In this document: positions 17,095 to 25,982 of the stretch, piece after piece
How positions within the stretch are numbered: the first letter of the stretch is position 1
Layout of the letters: each line of letters starts with the position of its first letter
Assembly: GCA_019359125.1 (NCBI GenBank)
Contig: JAHHHY010000018.1
Span: 1 to 64,000 of the forward strand
DNA length: 64,000 bases
From: Pleurocapsa minor GSE-CHR-MK 17-07R
Lineage (GTDB): Bacteria > Chloroflexota > Anaerolineae > Aggregatilineales > Phototrophicaceae
Direction of reading: 5' to 3'
Made by a program: the position numbers and the translations under genes
The notes under the pieces: model-generated
What the model was told of the DNA's origin: nothing
Databases searched by the model: none
Seen by the model: the letters and a program-made list of their open reading frames with translations, nothing else

Positions 17095-18067
17095 AGTAAG
17101 GGTTCTCATCATCGGTTCCGGGCCGTCTGGCCTGACGGCCGCGCTGTACAGCGCCCGTGCCCAGCTCAGCACCGTGGTCATCACCGGGATGCAGTTTGGC
17201 GGACAGATCGCCACCACGCACGACGTGGACAATTTCCCCGGCTTCCCCGATGGCGTGCAGGGGCCGGACCTGACCGACAAGATGCGCCTGCAGGCCGAGC
17301 GGTTCGGCGCTGAAATGGTCTACGACATCGTCACCGAGATCGACTTTGCCGGTGGCTCGCCCTTCCGCGTGAAGACGCAGAACGAAGAATTCCTGGCCGA
17401 CAGCGTAATCGTCACCATCGGGGCCAGCCCGCGCCGCCTGAACGTGCCCGGCGAGAACGAATTCATCGGACGCGGGGTGAGCTGGTGCGCCACCTGCGAC
17501 GGCTTCTTCTTCCGCGGCAAGGACATCCTGGTCGTGGGCGGCGGCGACAGCGCGCTGCAGGAAGCCATCTTCCTGACCAAGTTTGCCAGCACTGTCACCA
17601 TCGTGCATCGCCGTGACGAGCTGCGCGCCAGCGTAGCGCTTCAGTCGCGCGCGCTGAATCACGAGAAGATTCGCTTCATCTATGACACCGTGATCGATGA
17701 GATCAAGGGCGAGAACGGACTGGTCAAGGGAGCCGTGCTGCGCAACCTGAAGACCGGCGCGGTGGAAGAAAAGCCCACCGACGGCGTGTTCATCTTCATC
17801 GGCTACACGCCCAACAGCGCGGTCTTCAACGGCCAGCTCAAGACCGACCCGGCGGGTTACGTGATCGTCGATAACCGCATGGCCACCAATATCGATGGCG
17901 TGTTCGCGGGCGGCGAGATTCACGACGATGTCTTCCGCCAGGCGATCACGGCTTCCGGCCAGGGCGCGGCCGCCGCGCTGATGGCCGTCAACTGGATCGG
18001 CGAGCGCGAAGGCCTGGGCCTGCTGCAACCCATCGAAGAACCCGCCACCGTGCCCGCTGGTTCTTAA
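17087..18067 (+). CDS. trxB: Thioredoxin reductase (NADPH)
   Basis: A 326-residue FAD/NADPH flavoenzyme that reduces thioredoxin. The FAD-binding GSGPSG is at residues 11-16, the redox-active CATC at about 140-143 followed by DG, the NADPH-binding GGGDSA at about 160, and the C-terminal FAD signature 'AGGEIHDDVFRQAITASGQG' near 280. In this last motif Gly-Glu replaces the common Gly-Asp of low-molecular-weight reductases. Length is typical. ATG 17087 has GAGGA 11 nt upstream and lies inside the end of the Cys-rich gene, indicating translational coupling. A strong terminator follows at 18091. Confidence 0.93.
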   Translation: MRKVRVLIIGSGPSGLTAALYSARAQLSTVVITGMQFGGQIATTHDVDNFPGFPDGVQGPDLTDKMRLQAERFGAEMVYDIVTEIDFAGGSPFRVKTQNEEFLADSVIVTIGASPRRLNVPGENEFIGRGVSWCATCDGFFFRGKDILVVGGGDSALQEAIFLTKFASTVTIVHRRDELRASVALQSRALNHEKIRFIYDTVIDEIKGENGLVKGAVLRNLKTGAVEEKPTDGVFIFIGYTPNSAVFNGQLKTDPAGYVIVDNRMATNIDGVFAGGEIHDDVFRQAITASGQGAAAALMAVNWIGEREGLGLLQPIEEPATVPAGS

Positions 18068-18090
18068 CCAGCGCCGCAGTTCACAAACGA

Positions 18091-18126
18091 AAAGGCCGCC
18101 AGAGGATGACACTGGCGGCCTTTTAT
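18091..18126. terminator. Bidirectional intrinsic terminator
   Basis: AAAGGCCGCCAG (18091-18102) pairs perfectly with CTGGCGGCCTTT (18112-18123). A short T-run follows on the plus strand. It separates trxB from the converging HhH gene and could serve both. Confidence 0.9.
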
Positions 18127-18143
18127 GTTCGTATCCGGGCTGG

Positions 18144-18764
18144 CTAATCGCCGCTCTGTGCTTTCAGGCTGGCATTGTAGGCCAGCAGGCCCGCCATATC
18201 GCCGTTCTTCAGGAATTCCGCCTGGCGCGGCCAGGTCGGCACCGAGTCGGCTACGGAGCCCGTCAGGCGAACGCCCGCGTTGACGACGATGTCATGCAGG
18301 GCTTCCGGCGTGGCGGCGGCCAGCGCGGCATAGGTCGTGATGCCGGCGGCATTCAGCGCGGCGCTGATCTTCGGCCCGATGCCATTCACCACCAGCAGGT
18401 TATCCGCATGCGGGGCTTCGGCCTCAGCGACGGCAGGCGTCTCGGCGGCGGGTGCGGGGGCGCTGGCCAGCGCGGGTGCTGCTGCCGGGGCCTCCACAGC
18501 CACCTCAACCGGCGCGGCGGCATGCGGCAGATATTCGCGCTCATGCACAGCTACAGGGGCAGATACTTCTTCCGGCGCATCAAAAGCCGCCGATCGGCGC
18601 GGCAGCTCGAACACCAGGAACAGCACGCCCAGCACGGCCAGCGCCGCAGGCAGCGCGAAGCTCAGCAGGTCACCGCCAGTGACGGCGTTGTTTGTGAACA
18701 CGAAAACGGCCGCGACAAAAAACAGGGCCGCGAGGGTGATGCGCCCGTTACGATCGATCGTCAT
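18144..18764 (-). CDS. Membrane-anchored helix-hairpin-helix protein
   Basis: A 206-residue protein. Two hydrophobic segments at about residues 9-27 and 33-53 form a membrane hairpin. A long Ala/Pro/Glu-rich linker (about 70-120) follows, then a helix-hairpin-helix domain with 'LLVVNGIGPKISAALNAAGITTYAALA' near 122-150, the GIGPK hairpin found in DUF4332/Rad51-N-like and ribosomal L21-associated proteins. The C-terminal 'PTWPRQAEFLKNGDMAGLL' is also typical of the 'NGIGPK' family. It may tether DNA or a protein partner to the membrane; the true role is unknown. AAAGGA lies 8 nt before ATG 18764. Confidence 0.75.
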   Translation of the reverse strand: MTIDRNGRITLAALFFVAAVFVFTNNAVTGGDLLSFALPAALAVLGVLFLVFELPRRSAAFDAPEEVSAPVAVHEREYLPHAAAPVEVAVEAPAAAPALASAPAPAAETPAVAEAEAPHADNLLVVNGIGPKISAALNAAGITTYAALAAATPEALHDIVVNAGVRLTGSVADSVPTWPRQAEFLKNGDMAGLLAYNASLKAQSGD

Positions 18765-18811
18765 GCAAATCGTCCTTTAACATGTCTTGCCTGAACATCC
18801 ATATCGTCCCA

Positions 18812-18841
18812 TTATAGCGGACAACCGGCCTGCGTTTCCAC
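18812..18841 (-). promoter_or_regulatory. Promoter of the membrane HhH gene
   Basis: On the minus strand a perfect TATAAT (18812-18817) lies 18 bp downstream of TGGAAA (4 of 6 matches to TTGACA). The predicted start point is about 40 nt before the ATG at 18764. Confidence 0.6.
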
Positions 18842-18865
18842 AGCGCACGTCTCATCAGGTTTTTA

Positions 18866-19065
18866 TTTGCGCATGCCCGAAGGACGTGTTACCTTCAGGC
18901 ATATGAACGCTTCCGTCTGTCGCCACGCCATGTCGATGTGCTGCTGCTGTATGCAGACAGCCGCTGATTTGCGTTTGGGACGCGCGGAGTGAATTCTCAC
19001 CGCACCTGGTAACGATGACTTCATCCGAGCCGACCTCCCAGACGGGGTCGGCTCGGTTTTGTTTT
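18866..19065 (+). ncRNA. Candidate structured leader or small RNA ending in an intrinsic terminator
   Basis: The region holds no credible reading frame but a series of stem-loops. 18871-18902: ATGCC-C-GAAGG pairs with CCTTC-A-GGCAT. About 18976-18995: GCGG-AG-TGA pairs with TCACCGC. The run ends in a very strong terminator at 19025-19065, with no upstream gene on this strand. It precedes a solute-binding-protein gene by 56 nt, so it may be a riboswitch-like attenuator or an independent sRNA. I cannot match it to tmRNA, RNase P, SRP RNA, 6S or a known riboswitch by eye. Confidence 0.4.
19025..19065 (+). terminator. Strong terminator without an upstream coding gene
   Basis: CCGAGCCGACC (19025-19035) pairs perfectly with GGTCGGCTCGG (19046-19056), followed by TTTTGTTTT. 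No plus-strand CDS lies between the trxB terminator and this one, so the terminated transcript must be non-coding. Confidence 0.9.
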
Positions 19066-19121
19066 CCGGCCTGATGCGGTGTTCATGTGTGCGTATTATG
19101 GGATTCCATTGAGGTGAATGT

Positions 19122-20648
19122 ATGAAGAAGCTGCTCGTCGTCCTGCTGCTGGGCATCCTCGCGGTGCTCTCCGTTTTTGGTACTGTTGGCGCTGCTGGTT
19201 CGGTTTACACCGAGCTGCCCGACCTCGAAGGCCAGGAAATCGTGTTCGCGGTGGAGAATCTGTATCCGCCGTTCCAGTTTGAAGACCCGGCCACGGGTGC
19301 GCCTGTCGGTTACGAATACGACTTCATCAACGAACTGGCTGCCCGCCTGAACTTCACGCCCGTCTTCCAGACCACCAGCTTCGACGTGCTGATCTCCGCC
19401 GTCGGCGAAGGCCAGTATGACGCAGGCATCACCGGCATCAGCATCCGCGAGGAGCGCCGCTCGGTGGTGGATTTCAGCGCGCCCTACATCAACCTCGACC
19501 AGTTCCTGCTCGTGCGCGGCGATGAAGAGCGCTTCACCAGCCTGGAAGAACTGGCCGCCAATGACGAGCTGATCCTCGGCGTGCAGGCCGGCACCTCCGG
19601 CTTCTTCGTCACCGATGGCGCCGTGCCCGAAGACCGCCGCGTCGTCTACAACGAATTCGGCGCCCTGATCGCCGCCCTCGTCAATGGCGACATCGATGCC
19701 ATCCCCGCCGACGCTTCGGCGGCCGCTGGCTTCATCAGCACCACCGGCGCCGGCGTCAAGCTGGTCGGTGAGCCGATCAGCCGCGACGAATTCGGCATCA
19801 TCTTCCCGATCGGCAGCGAGCTGGTCCCGGCCTTCGACGCGGCTATCGCCAGCGTCACCGCCGACGGCTTCCTCGATTACCTCTACTACAAGTGGTTCTT
19901 CGACTACAACTCGGCCTCCGGGGCGCTGTATGAATCCCTGCCCGACCTCGAAGGCCAGGAAATCGTGTTCGCGGTGGAGAACCTGTATCCGCCGTTCCAG
20001 TTTGAAGACCCGGCCACCGCTGAGCCCGTCGGTTACGAATACGACTTCATCAATGAACTGGCAGCCCGCCTGAACTTCACGCCCGTCTTCCAGACCACCA
20101 GCTTCGATGTGCTGATTTCCGCCGTCGGCGAGGGCCAGTATGACGCAGGCATCACCGGCATCAGCATCCGCGAAGAACGCCGCTCGGTCGTCGATTTCAG
20201 CGCGCCCTACATCAACCTCGACCAGTTCCTGCTCGTGCGCGGCGATGAAGAGCGCTTCACCAGCCTGGAAGAACTGGCCGCCAATGACGAGCTCATCCTG
20301 GGCGTGCAGGCCGGCACCTCCGGCTTCTTCGTCACCGATGGCGCCGTGCCTGAAGACCGCCGCGTCGTCTACAACGAATTCGGCGCCTTAATCGCCGCCC
20401 TCGTCAACGGCGACATCGACGCCATCCCGGCTGATGCTTCGGCTGCCGCTGGCTTCATCAGCACCACTGGCGCCGGCGTCAAGCTGGTCGGTGAGCCGAT
20501 CAGCCGCGACGAATTCGGCATCATCTTCCCGATCGGCAGCGAGCTGGTCCCGGCCTTCGACGCGGCAATCGCCAGCGTCACCGCCGACGGCTTCCTCGAC
20601 TTCCTGTACTACAAGTGGTTCTTCGACTACGTGCCCGCGGCCCAGTAG
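19122..20648 (+). CDS. Tandem-duplicated amino-acid-type solute-binding protein
   Basis: A 508-residue exported protein made of two nearly identical family-3 (SBP_bac_3) domains, about residues 30-262 and 271-503. A Sec signal peptide (MKKLLVVLLLGILAVLSVFGTVGAAG) precedes them; there is no lipobox. Each copy has the diagnostic 'NLYPPFQFEDPATG...GYEYDFINELAARLNF', 'GQYDAGITGISI' and 'FYDYLYYKWFFDY'-like end. Family-3 domains bind polar amino acids for ABC importers, but no permease or ATPase gene lies in this window. The two halves are separated by an 11-residue linker and differ at few residues. SD GAGGTG is 5 nt before the ATG. A structured RNA lies upstream and a palindromic element downstream. 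Confidence 0.88.
   Translation: MKKLLVVLLLGILAVLSVFGTVGAAGSVYTELPDLEGQEIVFAVENLYPPFQFEDPATGAPVGYEYDFINELAARLNFTPVFQTTSFDVLISAVGEGQYDAGITGISIREERRSVVDFSAPYINLDQFLLVRGDEERFTSLEELAANDELILGVQAGTSGFFVTDGAVPEDRRVVYNEFGALIAALVNGDIDAIPADASAAAGFISTTGAGVKLVGEPISRDEFGIIFPIGSELVPAFDAAIASVTADGFLDYLYYKWFFDYNSASGALYESLPDLEGQEIVFAVENLYPPFQFEDPATAEPVGYEYDFINELAARLNFTPVFQTTSFDVLISAVGEGQYDAGITGISIREERRSVVDFSAPYINLDQFLLVRGDEERFTSLEELAANDELILGVQAGTSGFFVTDGAVPEDRRVVYNEFGALIAALVNGDIDAIPADASAAAGFISTTGAGVKLVGEPISRDEFGIIFPIGSELVPAFDAAIASVTADGFLDFLYYKWFFDYVPAAQ
19218..20630 (+). repeat. Two 690-bp near-identical direct repeats (723-bp period)
   Basis: Positions 19218-19907 recur at 19941-20630 with only scattered, mostly synonymous differences, separated by a 33-bp linker. 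The repeats encode the two solute-binding domains. The near identity at third codon positions points to a recent duplication or ongoing gene conversion. Confidence 0.92.
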
Positions 20649-20668
20649 CGAGGATATAAATTCACTAA

Positions 20669-20749
20669 CCTCACCCCGTTTCGCTGCGCTCAACCGCCCC
20701 TCTCCACAACGTGGAGAGGGGCAAAAACCCGCAGGGTTTTGGGGTGAGG
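20669..20749. repeat. Palindromic element with CCTCACCCC termini
   Basis: CCTCACCCC (20669-20677) and GGGGTGAGG (20741-20749) are inverted ends; inside, GCCCCTCTCCAC (20696-20707) and GTGGAGAGGGGC (20711-20722) form a perfect 12-bp stem. ATATAAA and TTTATAT flank it symmetrically. It resembles a MITE or REP-like element and may end transcription of the solute-binding gene. A related element lies at 54-122. Confidence 0.7.
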
Positions 20750-20833
20750 CTTTATATGGCCACCCGGCATGTCTCCCCGCCCGCGCGTCGTGTAAAATAG
20801 CCATCACTCGTCCCAACCATTCAGAGACTCCCC

Positions 20834-21694
20834 ATGCCCGAACTTCCTGAAGTAGAAACCGTCGTCCGTGGGCTGCGCGAACCGCTCGTCGGGCGCACCA
20901 TCCTCGATGTCTGGACCGACTGGCCGAATTCGCTGCGCGGGGCCGACCCGGCGGCAGTGTCCGCACGCATCCGGGGACAGCAGGTCGTCGCTATCGACCG
21001 GCGCGCCAAATACATCCTGTGTCGGCTCAGCGGCGGCGATGTGCTGGTCGTGCACCTGAAAATGACCGGCCGCCTGTACGTCGCCCAGGCCGACGAAGTG
21101 CATGACGCCGACCGCTGGGTGCATGTGCGCCTGTCTCTCGACGAGGGTCGACAACTGCGCTTCAGCGATGCGCGCAAATTTGGCTTTGTCTCGGTCGTCT
21201 CGGACGTGAAAGAGCTGGCGCCAAATCTGGGGCCAGAGCCGCTGACCGATGACTTCACGCCCGCCTACCTGGCCGCCCAGCTCAAGCGCCACCACAAGGC
21301 AATTAAAGCCCTGCTGCTGGACCAGGAATTTATCGCGGGCGTGGGCAATATCTATGCCGACGAAGCCCTGTTCCGCGCCGGCATCCACCCGCTGCGCGCC
21401 GCCGATTCGCTCACCAAAGCGGAATCCGCGCGCCTGTTTGGCACCATCCGCGAGGCCCTGACAGCCGGCCTTGAGCGCGAGGGCGCCAGCATCAACTGGT
21501 ACCGCAAGCCAGATGGCACGTCCGGCAGCGCACAGCTTCATTTCATGGCCTACGACCGCGAGGGCCAGCCGTGCGTCACCTGCGGCACGCCGATCGAAAA
21601 GATTCGCGTGGCCCAGCGCGGCACCCATTTCTGCCCGTCGTGCCAGCCCGCCAAACGACGCACGGCCCGCAAGGGGCGCCCCGCGCAGACCTGA
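20834..21694 (+). CDS. mutM: Formamidopyrimidine-DNA glycosylase (Fpg/MutM)
   Basis: A 286-residue base-excision repair enzyme that removes 8-oxoguanine and formamidopyrimidines and cuts the abasic site. The catalytic N-terminus PELPEVE (Pro after Met, then Glu) is intact. Lys59 (RRAKY), the H2TH helix region 'QEFIAGVGNIYADEALFRAGIHP' and the C-terminal zinc finger 'CVTCGTPIEKIRVAQRGTHFCPSCQ' are all present. A short basic tail follows. Length is typical. It is followed after 80 bp by hisS in the same direction. A TAAAAT box lies upstream at about 20792. Confidence 0.95.
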   Translation: MPELPEVETVVRGLREPLVGRTILDVWTDWPNSLRGADPAAVSARIRGQQVVAIDRRAKYILCRLSGGDVLVVHLKMTGRLYVAQADEVHDADRWVHVRLSLDEGRQLRFSDARKFGFVSVVSDVKELAPNLGPEPLTDDFTPAYLAAQLKRHHKAIKALLLDQEFIAGVGNIYADEALFRAGIHPLRAADSLTKAESARLFGTIREALTAGLEREGASINWYRKPDGTSGSAQLHFMAYDREGQPCVTCGTPIEKIRVAQRGTHFCPSCQPAKRRTARKGRPAQT

Positions 21695-21774
21695 GTTTCC
21701 GCTTCATTTGCGCGGCATGCTGCGCTACACTTTGCAGCATGCTGCCAGATACCCATTGCTGAAGGATTATCCCC

Positions 21775-23109
<1,335 letters not shown>

Positions 23110-23188
23110 CCAATCTCGTTCATGCTGGCCACGCCCGCGTTATAATCGCGCTCTCTTCGTCCGCCAATGGCATCGAAAGCACGGCACC

Positions 23189-23767
23189 ATGATCGAAATC
23201 GTCTGTATCCTCCTCGGCCTGTACCTGCTCTACCGGGGCCAGTTCAAGATCGCCGGGCGCTACATCGCCAAGCCGCAGGGGCGGCGTATCGGCCTGCTGC
23301 TGCTCATGCCGTCGGTGGCCACCTTCTGCGCCAGCTTCTGGGTCACGCTCAACAGCGTCACGGTTTCCGAGGACGGCACCGCGTCGATAAACCTGGATGA
23401 TGCCCTGCTGGGGAATCTGCTCACCTTTCAGCTGATTGTCCTGGCGGTCGTGCTGGTCATCATCGCCTCGATCATCTACAACGCGCCGCGCACCCCGCCT
23501 GAAGAAGTGCCCTATGTCCCGCCCACGCCCGGCGGACTGCCGCCTGCATCTGACCCGTGGCACACGCCCGCGCCGATTCAGCCGCGCGCCCCAGCGCAGC
23601 GCCCGCCCGACATCATGACGGTGCAGGAAGCGGCCGGTTATATGCGCATCAGCGAGCAGGAAGTGCTTAACCTGATCGAAGACGGCAAGCTGCCCGCGGC
23701 GCGCATGGGCGGCAACAACTACCGCATCGCCCGCATCGCCATTGACGATTTCGTCTCCGGGAAATAA
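23189..23767 (+). CDS. Membrane protein with C-terminal excisionase-type HTH
   Basis: A 192-residue protein. Three hydrophobic segments lie at about residues 2-12, 28-50 and 72-92. A Pro-rich cytoplasmic linker (about 95-140) follows, and the end (about 142-192) is a helix-turn-helix of the excisionase/MerR-like HTH_17 type ('IMTVQEAAGYMRISEQEVLNLIEDGKLPAARMGGNNYRIARIAIDDFV'). Such domains bind DNA, here on a membrane-tethered platform. Start ATG 23189 has a weak upstream Shine-Dalgarno. It follows hisS by 79 bp. The specific target is unknown. Confidence 0.75.
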   Translation: MIEIVCILLGLYLLYRGQFKIAGRYIAKPQGRRIGLLLLMPSVATFCASFWVTLNSVTVSEDGTASINLDDALLGNLLTFQLIVLAVVLVIIASIIYNAPRTPPEEVPYVPPTPGGLPPASDPWHTPAPIQPRAPAQRPPDIMTVQEAAGYMRISEQEVLNLIEDGKLPAARMGGNNYRIARIAIDDFVSGK

Positions 23768-23795
23768 GCGTTCAACCACTGTTTTAGGCAAACAA

Positions 23796-23829
23796 AAAGG
23801 CCGCCCGACATTTCTGCCGGGCGGCCTTT
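23796..23829 (-). terminator. Terminator of the Flp pilin gene (works both ways)
   Basis: AAAGGCCGCCCG (23796-23807) pairs perfectly with CGGGCGGCCTTT (23818-23829). On the minus strand it is followed by TTTTTGTTTG, so it is best placed to end the pilin transcript; on the plus strand it can also end the HTH gene. Confidence 0.92.
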
Positions 23830-23849
23830 CGTTTGGCTCTAGGTGAGAA

Positions 23850-23996
23850 CTAGAGGGCGTTGACGATGTTCGAGAAGATGTTACCGATGGCCGGGCCAAG
23901 CAGGGCCAGGATGACGATAACGACGACGGCGACGAGCACGAGGATCAGCGCGTACTCAACGAGACCTTGACCTTCTTCGCGGGGCATGTACATCAT
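23850..23996 (-). CDS. Flp-type type IVb pilin
   Basis: A 48-residue prepilin read on the minus strand from ATG 23996 to TAG at 23850. The sequence begins MMYMPREEGQGLVEYALIL and continues into one long hydrophobic helix (LVLVAVVVIVILALLGPAIG) ending NIFSNIVNAL. 'EEGQGLVEYALIL' is the Flp/Fap pilin signature: class III prepilin cleavage after Gly, the processed Flp chain starting near Gln-Gly, and the Glu-Tyr pair at positions 5-6. AGGAG lies 10 nt upstream. No tad assembly genes (ATPase, platform, prepilin peptidase) adjoin it, so it is an orphan subunit in this window. An AT-rich stretch (24030-24120) precedes it and may hold the promoter. Confidence 0.88.
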   Translation of the reverse strand: MMYMPREEGQGLVEYALILVLVAVVVIVILALLGPAIGNIFSNIVNAL

Positions 23997-24120
23997 GATG
24001 ACAGTTCTCCTGATGAGATAATCGTTCTTACGGTGTCATTCACACCTAGAAATCATGCTATCACATGAATGTTGTTTGGCGAGTGTTGAAACCATAAAAA
24101 ATTTGTGAAGATTTCTTCAT

Positions 24121-24573
24121 TCATCCGCCCGGCCGCGGCGGCTGAGCGAGATGTTCGCCCAAGGCCCCGATTTTCCCCGCCAATTGTGCAGAAATCTCTA
24201 CACATTCGCTGGCCTTCAGCACCGCGAATCGATCATTGAGATTCGAGGCCTGAATCGCCAGCGTCGCGTACTGGCCCCCCTGGCGCACCAGATGCGGAAA
24301 TTCCTCGGCGGCATGAAAACGCACCGTCTCCAGGATGGTCAGCAGCGACAGGTCGCGCTTGTCAACGCGCACCGTCAGCGCCAGCAGGTCCACCTGCTCA
24401 GCCGCCGCAGCAGCCTTGATGGCATCCACCTGGCGGACAGACTCGCGGCACCATGTCAGCAGCGGGCTGGCGGCCTGTTCATTTTTCAGCGTCTGCGGCG
24501 TCTGTCCGCTGGCCGTCATGCGGACGGCCTTCACAAAGGCGCGCAGATAATCCTGAAGCGATCGACGCGTCAT
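24121..24573 (-). CDS. Helical protein of unknown function
   Basis: A 150-residue protein predicted to be all helical and soluble, without signal peptide. I chose ATG 24573 because a GAGG lies 8 nt upstream; the longer reading from 24624 includes a segment unlike a start region. The longest helices are 'TWCRESVRQVDAIKAAAAAEQ' and 'RFAVLKASECVEISAQLAGKIGALGEHL', which could form a four-helix bundle. Genes on both sides encode surface proteins (Flp pilin, CAP/LysM) and all three run on the minus strand, so a loose surface-related cluster is possible but not shown. No family recognised. Confidence 0.5.
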   Translation of the reverse strand: MTRRSLQDYLRAFVKAVRMTASGQTPQTLKNEQAASPLLTWCRESVRQVDAIKAAAAAEQVDLLALTVRVDKRDLSLLTILETVRFHAAEEFPHLVRQGGQYATLAIQASNLNDRFAVLKASECVEISAQLAGKIGALGEHLAQPPRPGG

Positions 24574-24653
24574 AGTTTGCCTCAACTGCCTGGGGCACAT
24601 TCTGGATGTGTTGTCATTGTACACAAGTGCATGAGCAGCGCGTGATGAGCGCG

Positions 24654-25841
24654 CTATTTCCGGCGTCCGCGCCGCACATACTCAGCGCCGGCATAGGCCA
24701 GCACGGCCACCTGCACCGCCACCGCCGCCGCGATAATCACGCCCAGCCCACCCGGCTGACCGGCCGTATTCGCGGATGAAGCCGACGCAGGTGCTGGCGT
24801 ACCCGATGCATCCGGGGACGGGCTGCTGGTGGCGGCGATGCTGGCCAGCGCGGCGATTTCTTCCGGCAGAGCAGCAGCCGTCGCCACACCCGGCGTTTCT
24901 GTCGGCGTGGGCGTCAGCGTGACCGTCAGCGCAACAATCGGCGTGACCACCAGCGTGGCCTGCTGCACTGGCATCAGCGCCACATACGGCGTGATACTGG
25001 CCGGCACAGGCGTTTGCGTGGGCGGCACGGGTGTCGGCGTATTCGTCGGGCCGCCCGGCGTCGGCGTAAACGTGCCTCCGCGTGGCGGCACCAGGAACAT
25101 CGACCCCACTTCCAGGTCGCGCACGTCGGTCAGGTTATTGGCGGCCATCATGCGCGGCAGGTCATCCCAGTTGTAGCCGTAGATCAGCGCGATATCGCCC
25201 AGCGTATCGCCCTGCTGCACCACATGCAGGATGTTGCCATTGGCGTCCACACCCGCAAAATAGGCGGGCGGACCGCTTTGCGCCGGGCTGGAGCCGCCGC
25301 TGTTGCCCGCCGCTGCCACGGCTGCACCGGCGCTTGCGCCTGAGTTAGCCGGCGGCGGGGGCGGCCCGCCAGAATTGCCGAACACCAGCACAAATGCCGC
25401 GCCTGATGCGTCAGCCGCCACGCCGACGCCCATCTCGGTGAAGGCCGCGTTAACCATGCCGTTATAGTGCACGCCGGAATTGACCCAGAACGTCCACGCC
25501 GTGTCGACGCTCGCCAGGCCGCCGATATAGATATTTTCGCCCACAGTCGTGCTGGGATAGCCCGCGTTCAGAGCGCGCGTGCGCGGGCCGCTGCCATCCG
25601 GCCGCGTGTGGCTGACCGATCCGGTCGCCAGCATCCAGTTCGCCTGGTCCTGGGCCGCGGCCGCCAGCGCGCCGTTATAGGCATAGGGCCCGCGCCCCAC
25701 CGAAGCACGCAGGTTATTCACACGGCTGAATAACTCACTGGCCGCGTCCTGGGCATGCGCTGCCCAGCCCCCACCCGCCAGCAGCGACAGGCAGACGGCG
25801 CACAGCATGCGTACGAAAAATCGATTCAGATTCTGCATCAT
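24654..25841 (-). CDS. Membrane-anchored CAP/LysM surface protein
   Basis: A 395-residue protein with signal peptide (about 1-30) and domains in order: a CAP/SCP-like domain (about 33-155; 'LFSRVNNLRASVGRGPYAYNGALAAAAQDQANWML', 'GENIY', 'SGVHYNGMVN'), a Gly/Ser/Pro linker, a LysM motif (about 205-255; 'HVVQQGDTLGDIALIYGYNWDDLPRMMAANNL') and a Thr/Pro stalk (TFTPTPGGPTNTPTPVPPTQ). A C-terminal transmembrane helix ends in a basic RRGRRK tail. LysM would bind peptidoglycan-like glycans. The architecture is an exported protein held at the cell surface. ATG 25841 has only a weak upstream SD; 25838 is an alternative. Confidence 0.85.
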   Translation of the reverse strand: MMQNLNRFFVRMLCAVCLSLLAGGGWAAHAQDAASELFSRVNNLRASVGRGPYAYNGALAAAAQDQANWMLATGSVSHTRPDGSGPRTRALNAGYPSTTVGENIYIGGLASVDTAWTFWVNSGVHYNGMVNAAFTEMGVGVAADASGAAFVLVFGNSGGPPPPPANSGASAGAAVAAAGNSGGSSPAQSGPPAYFAGVDANGNILHVVQQGDTLGDIALIYGYNWDDLPRMMAANNLTDVRDLEVGSMFLVPPRGGTFTPTPGGPTNTPTPVPPTQTPVPASITPYVALMPVQQATLVVTPIVALTVTLTPTPTETPGVATAAALPEEIAALASIAATSSPSPDASGTPAPASASSANTAGQPGGLGVIIAAAVAVQVAVLAYAGAEYVRRGRRK

Positions 25842-25982
25842 GCCCGTATTCTATCAAATGCTGCCTGATGCGGAAGTCAGCGCACACCCGCCGATTGGCC
25901 GATGATGCCAGCGTATGAAGGCAGCCGCCAAAAACGGTACACTAGCGGCGCAGTTTATGGCTGGCCTGACGGCGTATACCAC

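Noticed and set aside
18866-19065. T-box leader
   Set aside because: The T-box core sequence AGGGTGGNACCGCG is absent; only a loose CACCGCACC resemblance was seen.
19122-20648. Assembly artefact duplicating one domain
   Set aside because: The two copies carry scattered differences rather than being identical, and the linker is unique, so a true duplication is more likely; long reads would settle it.
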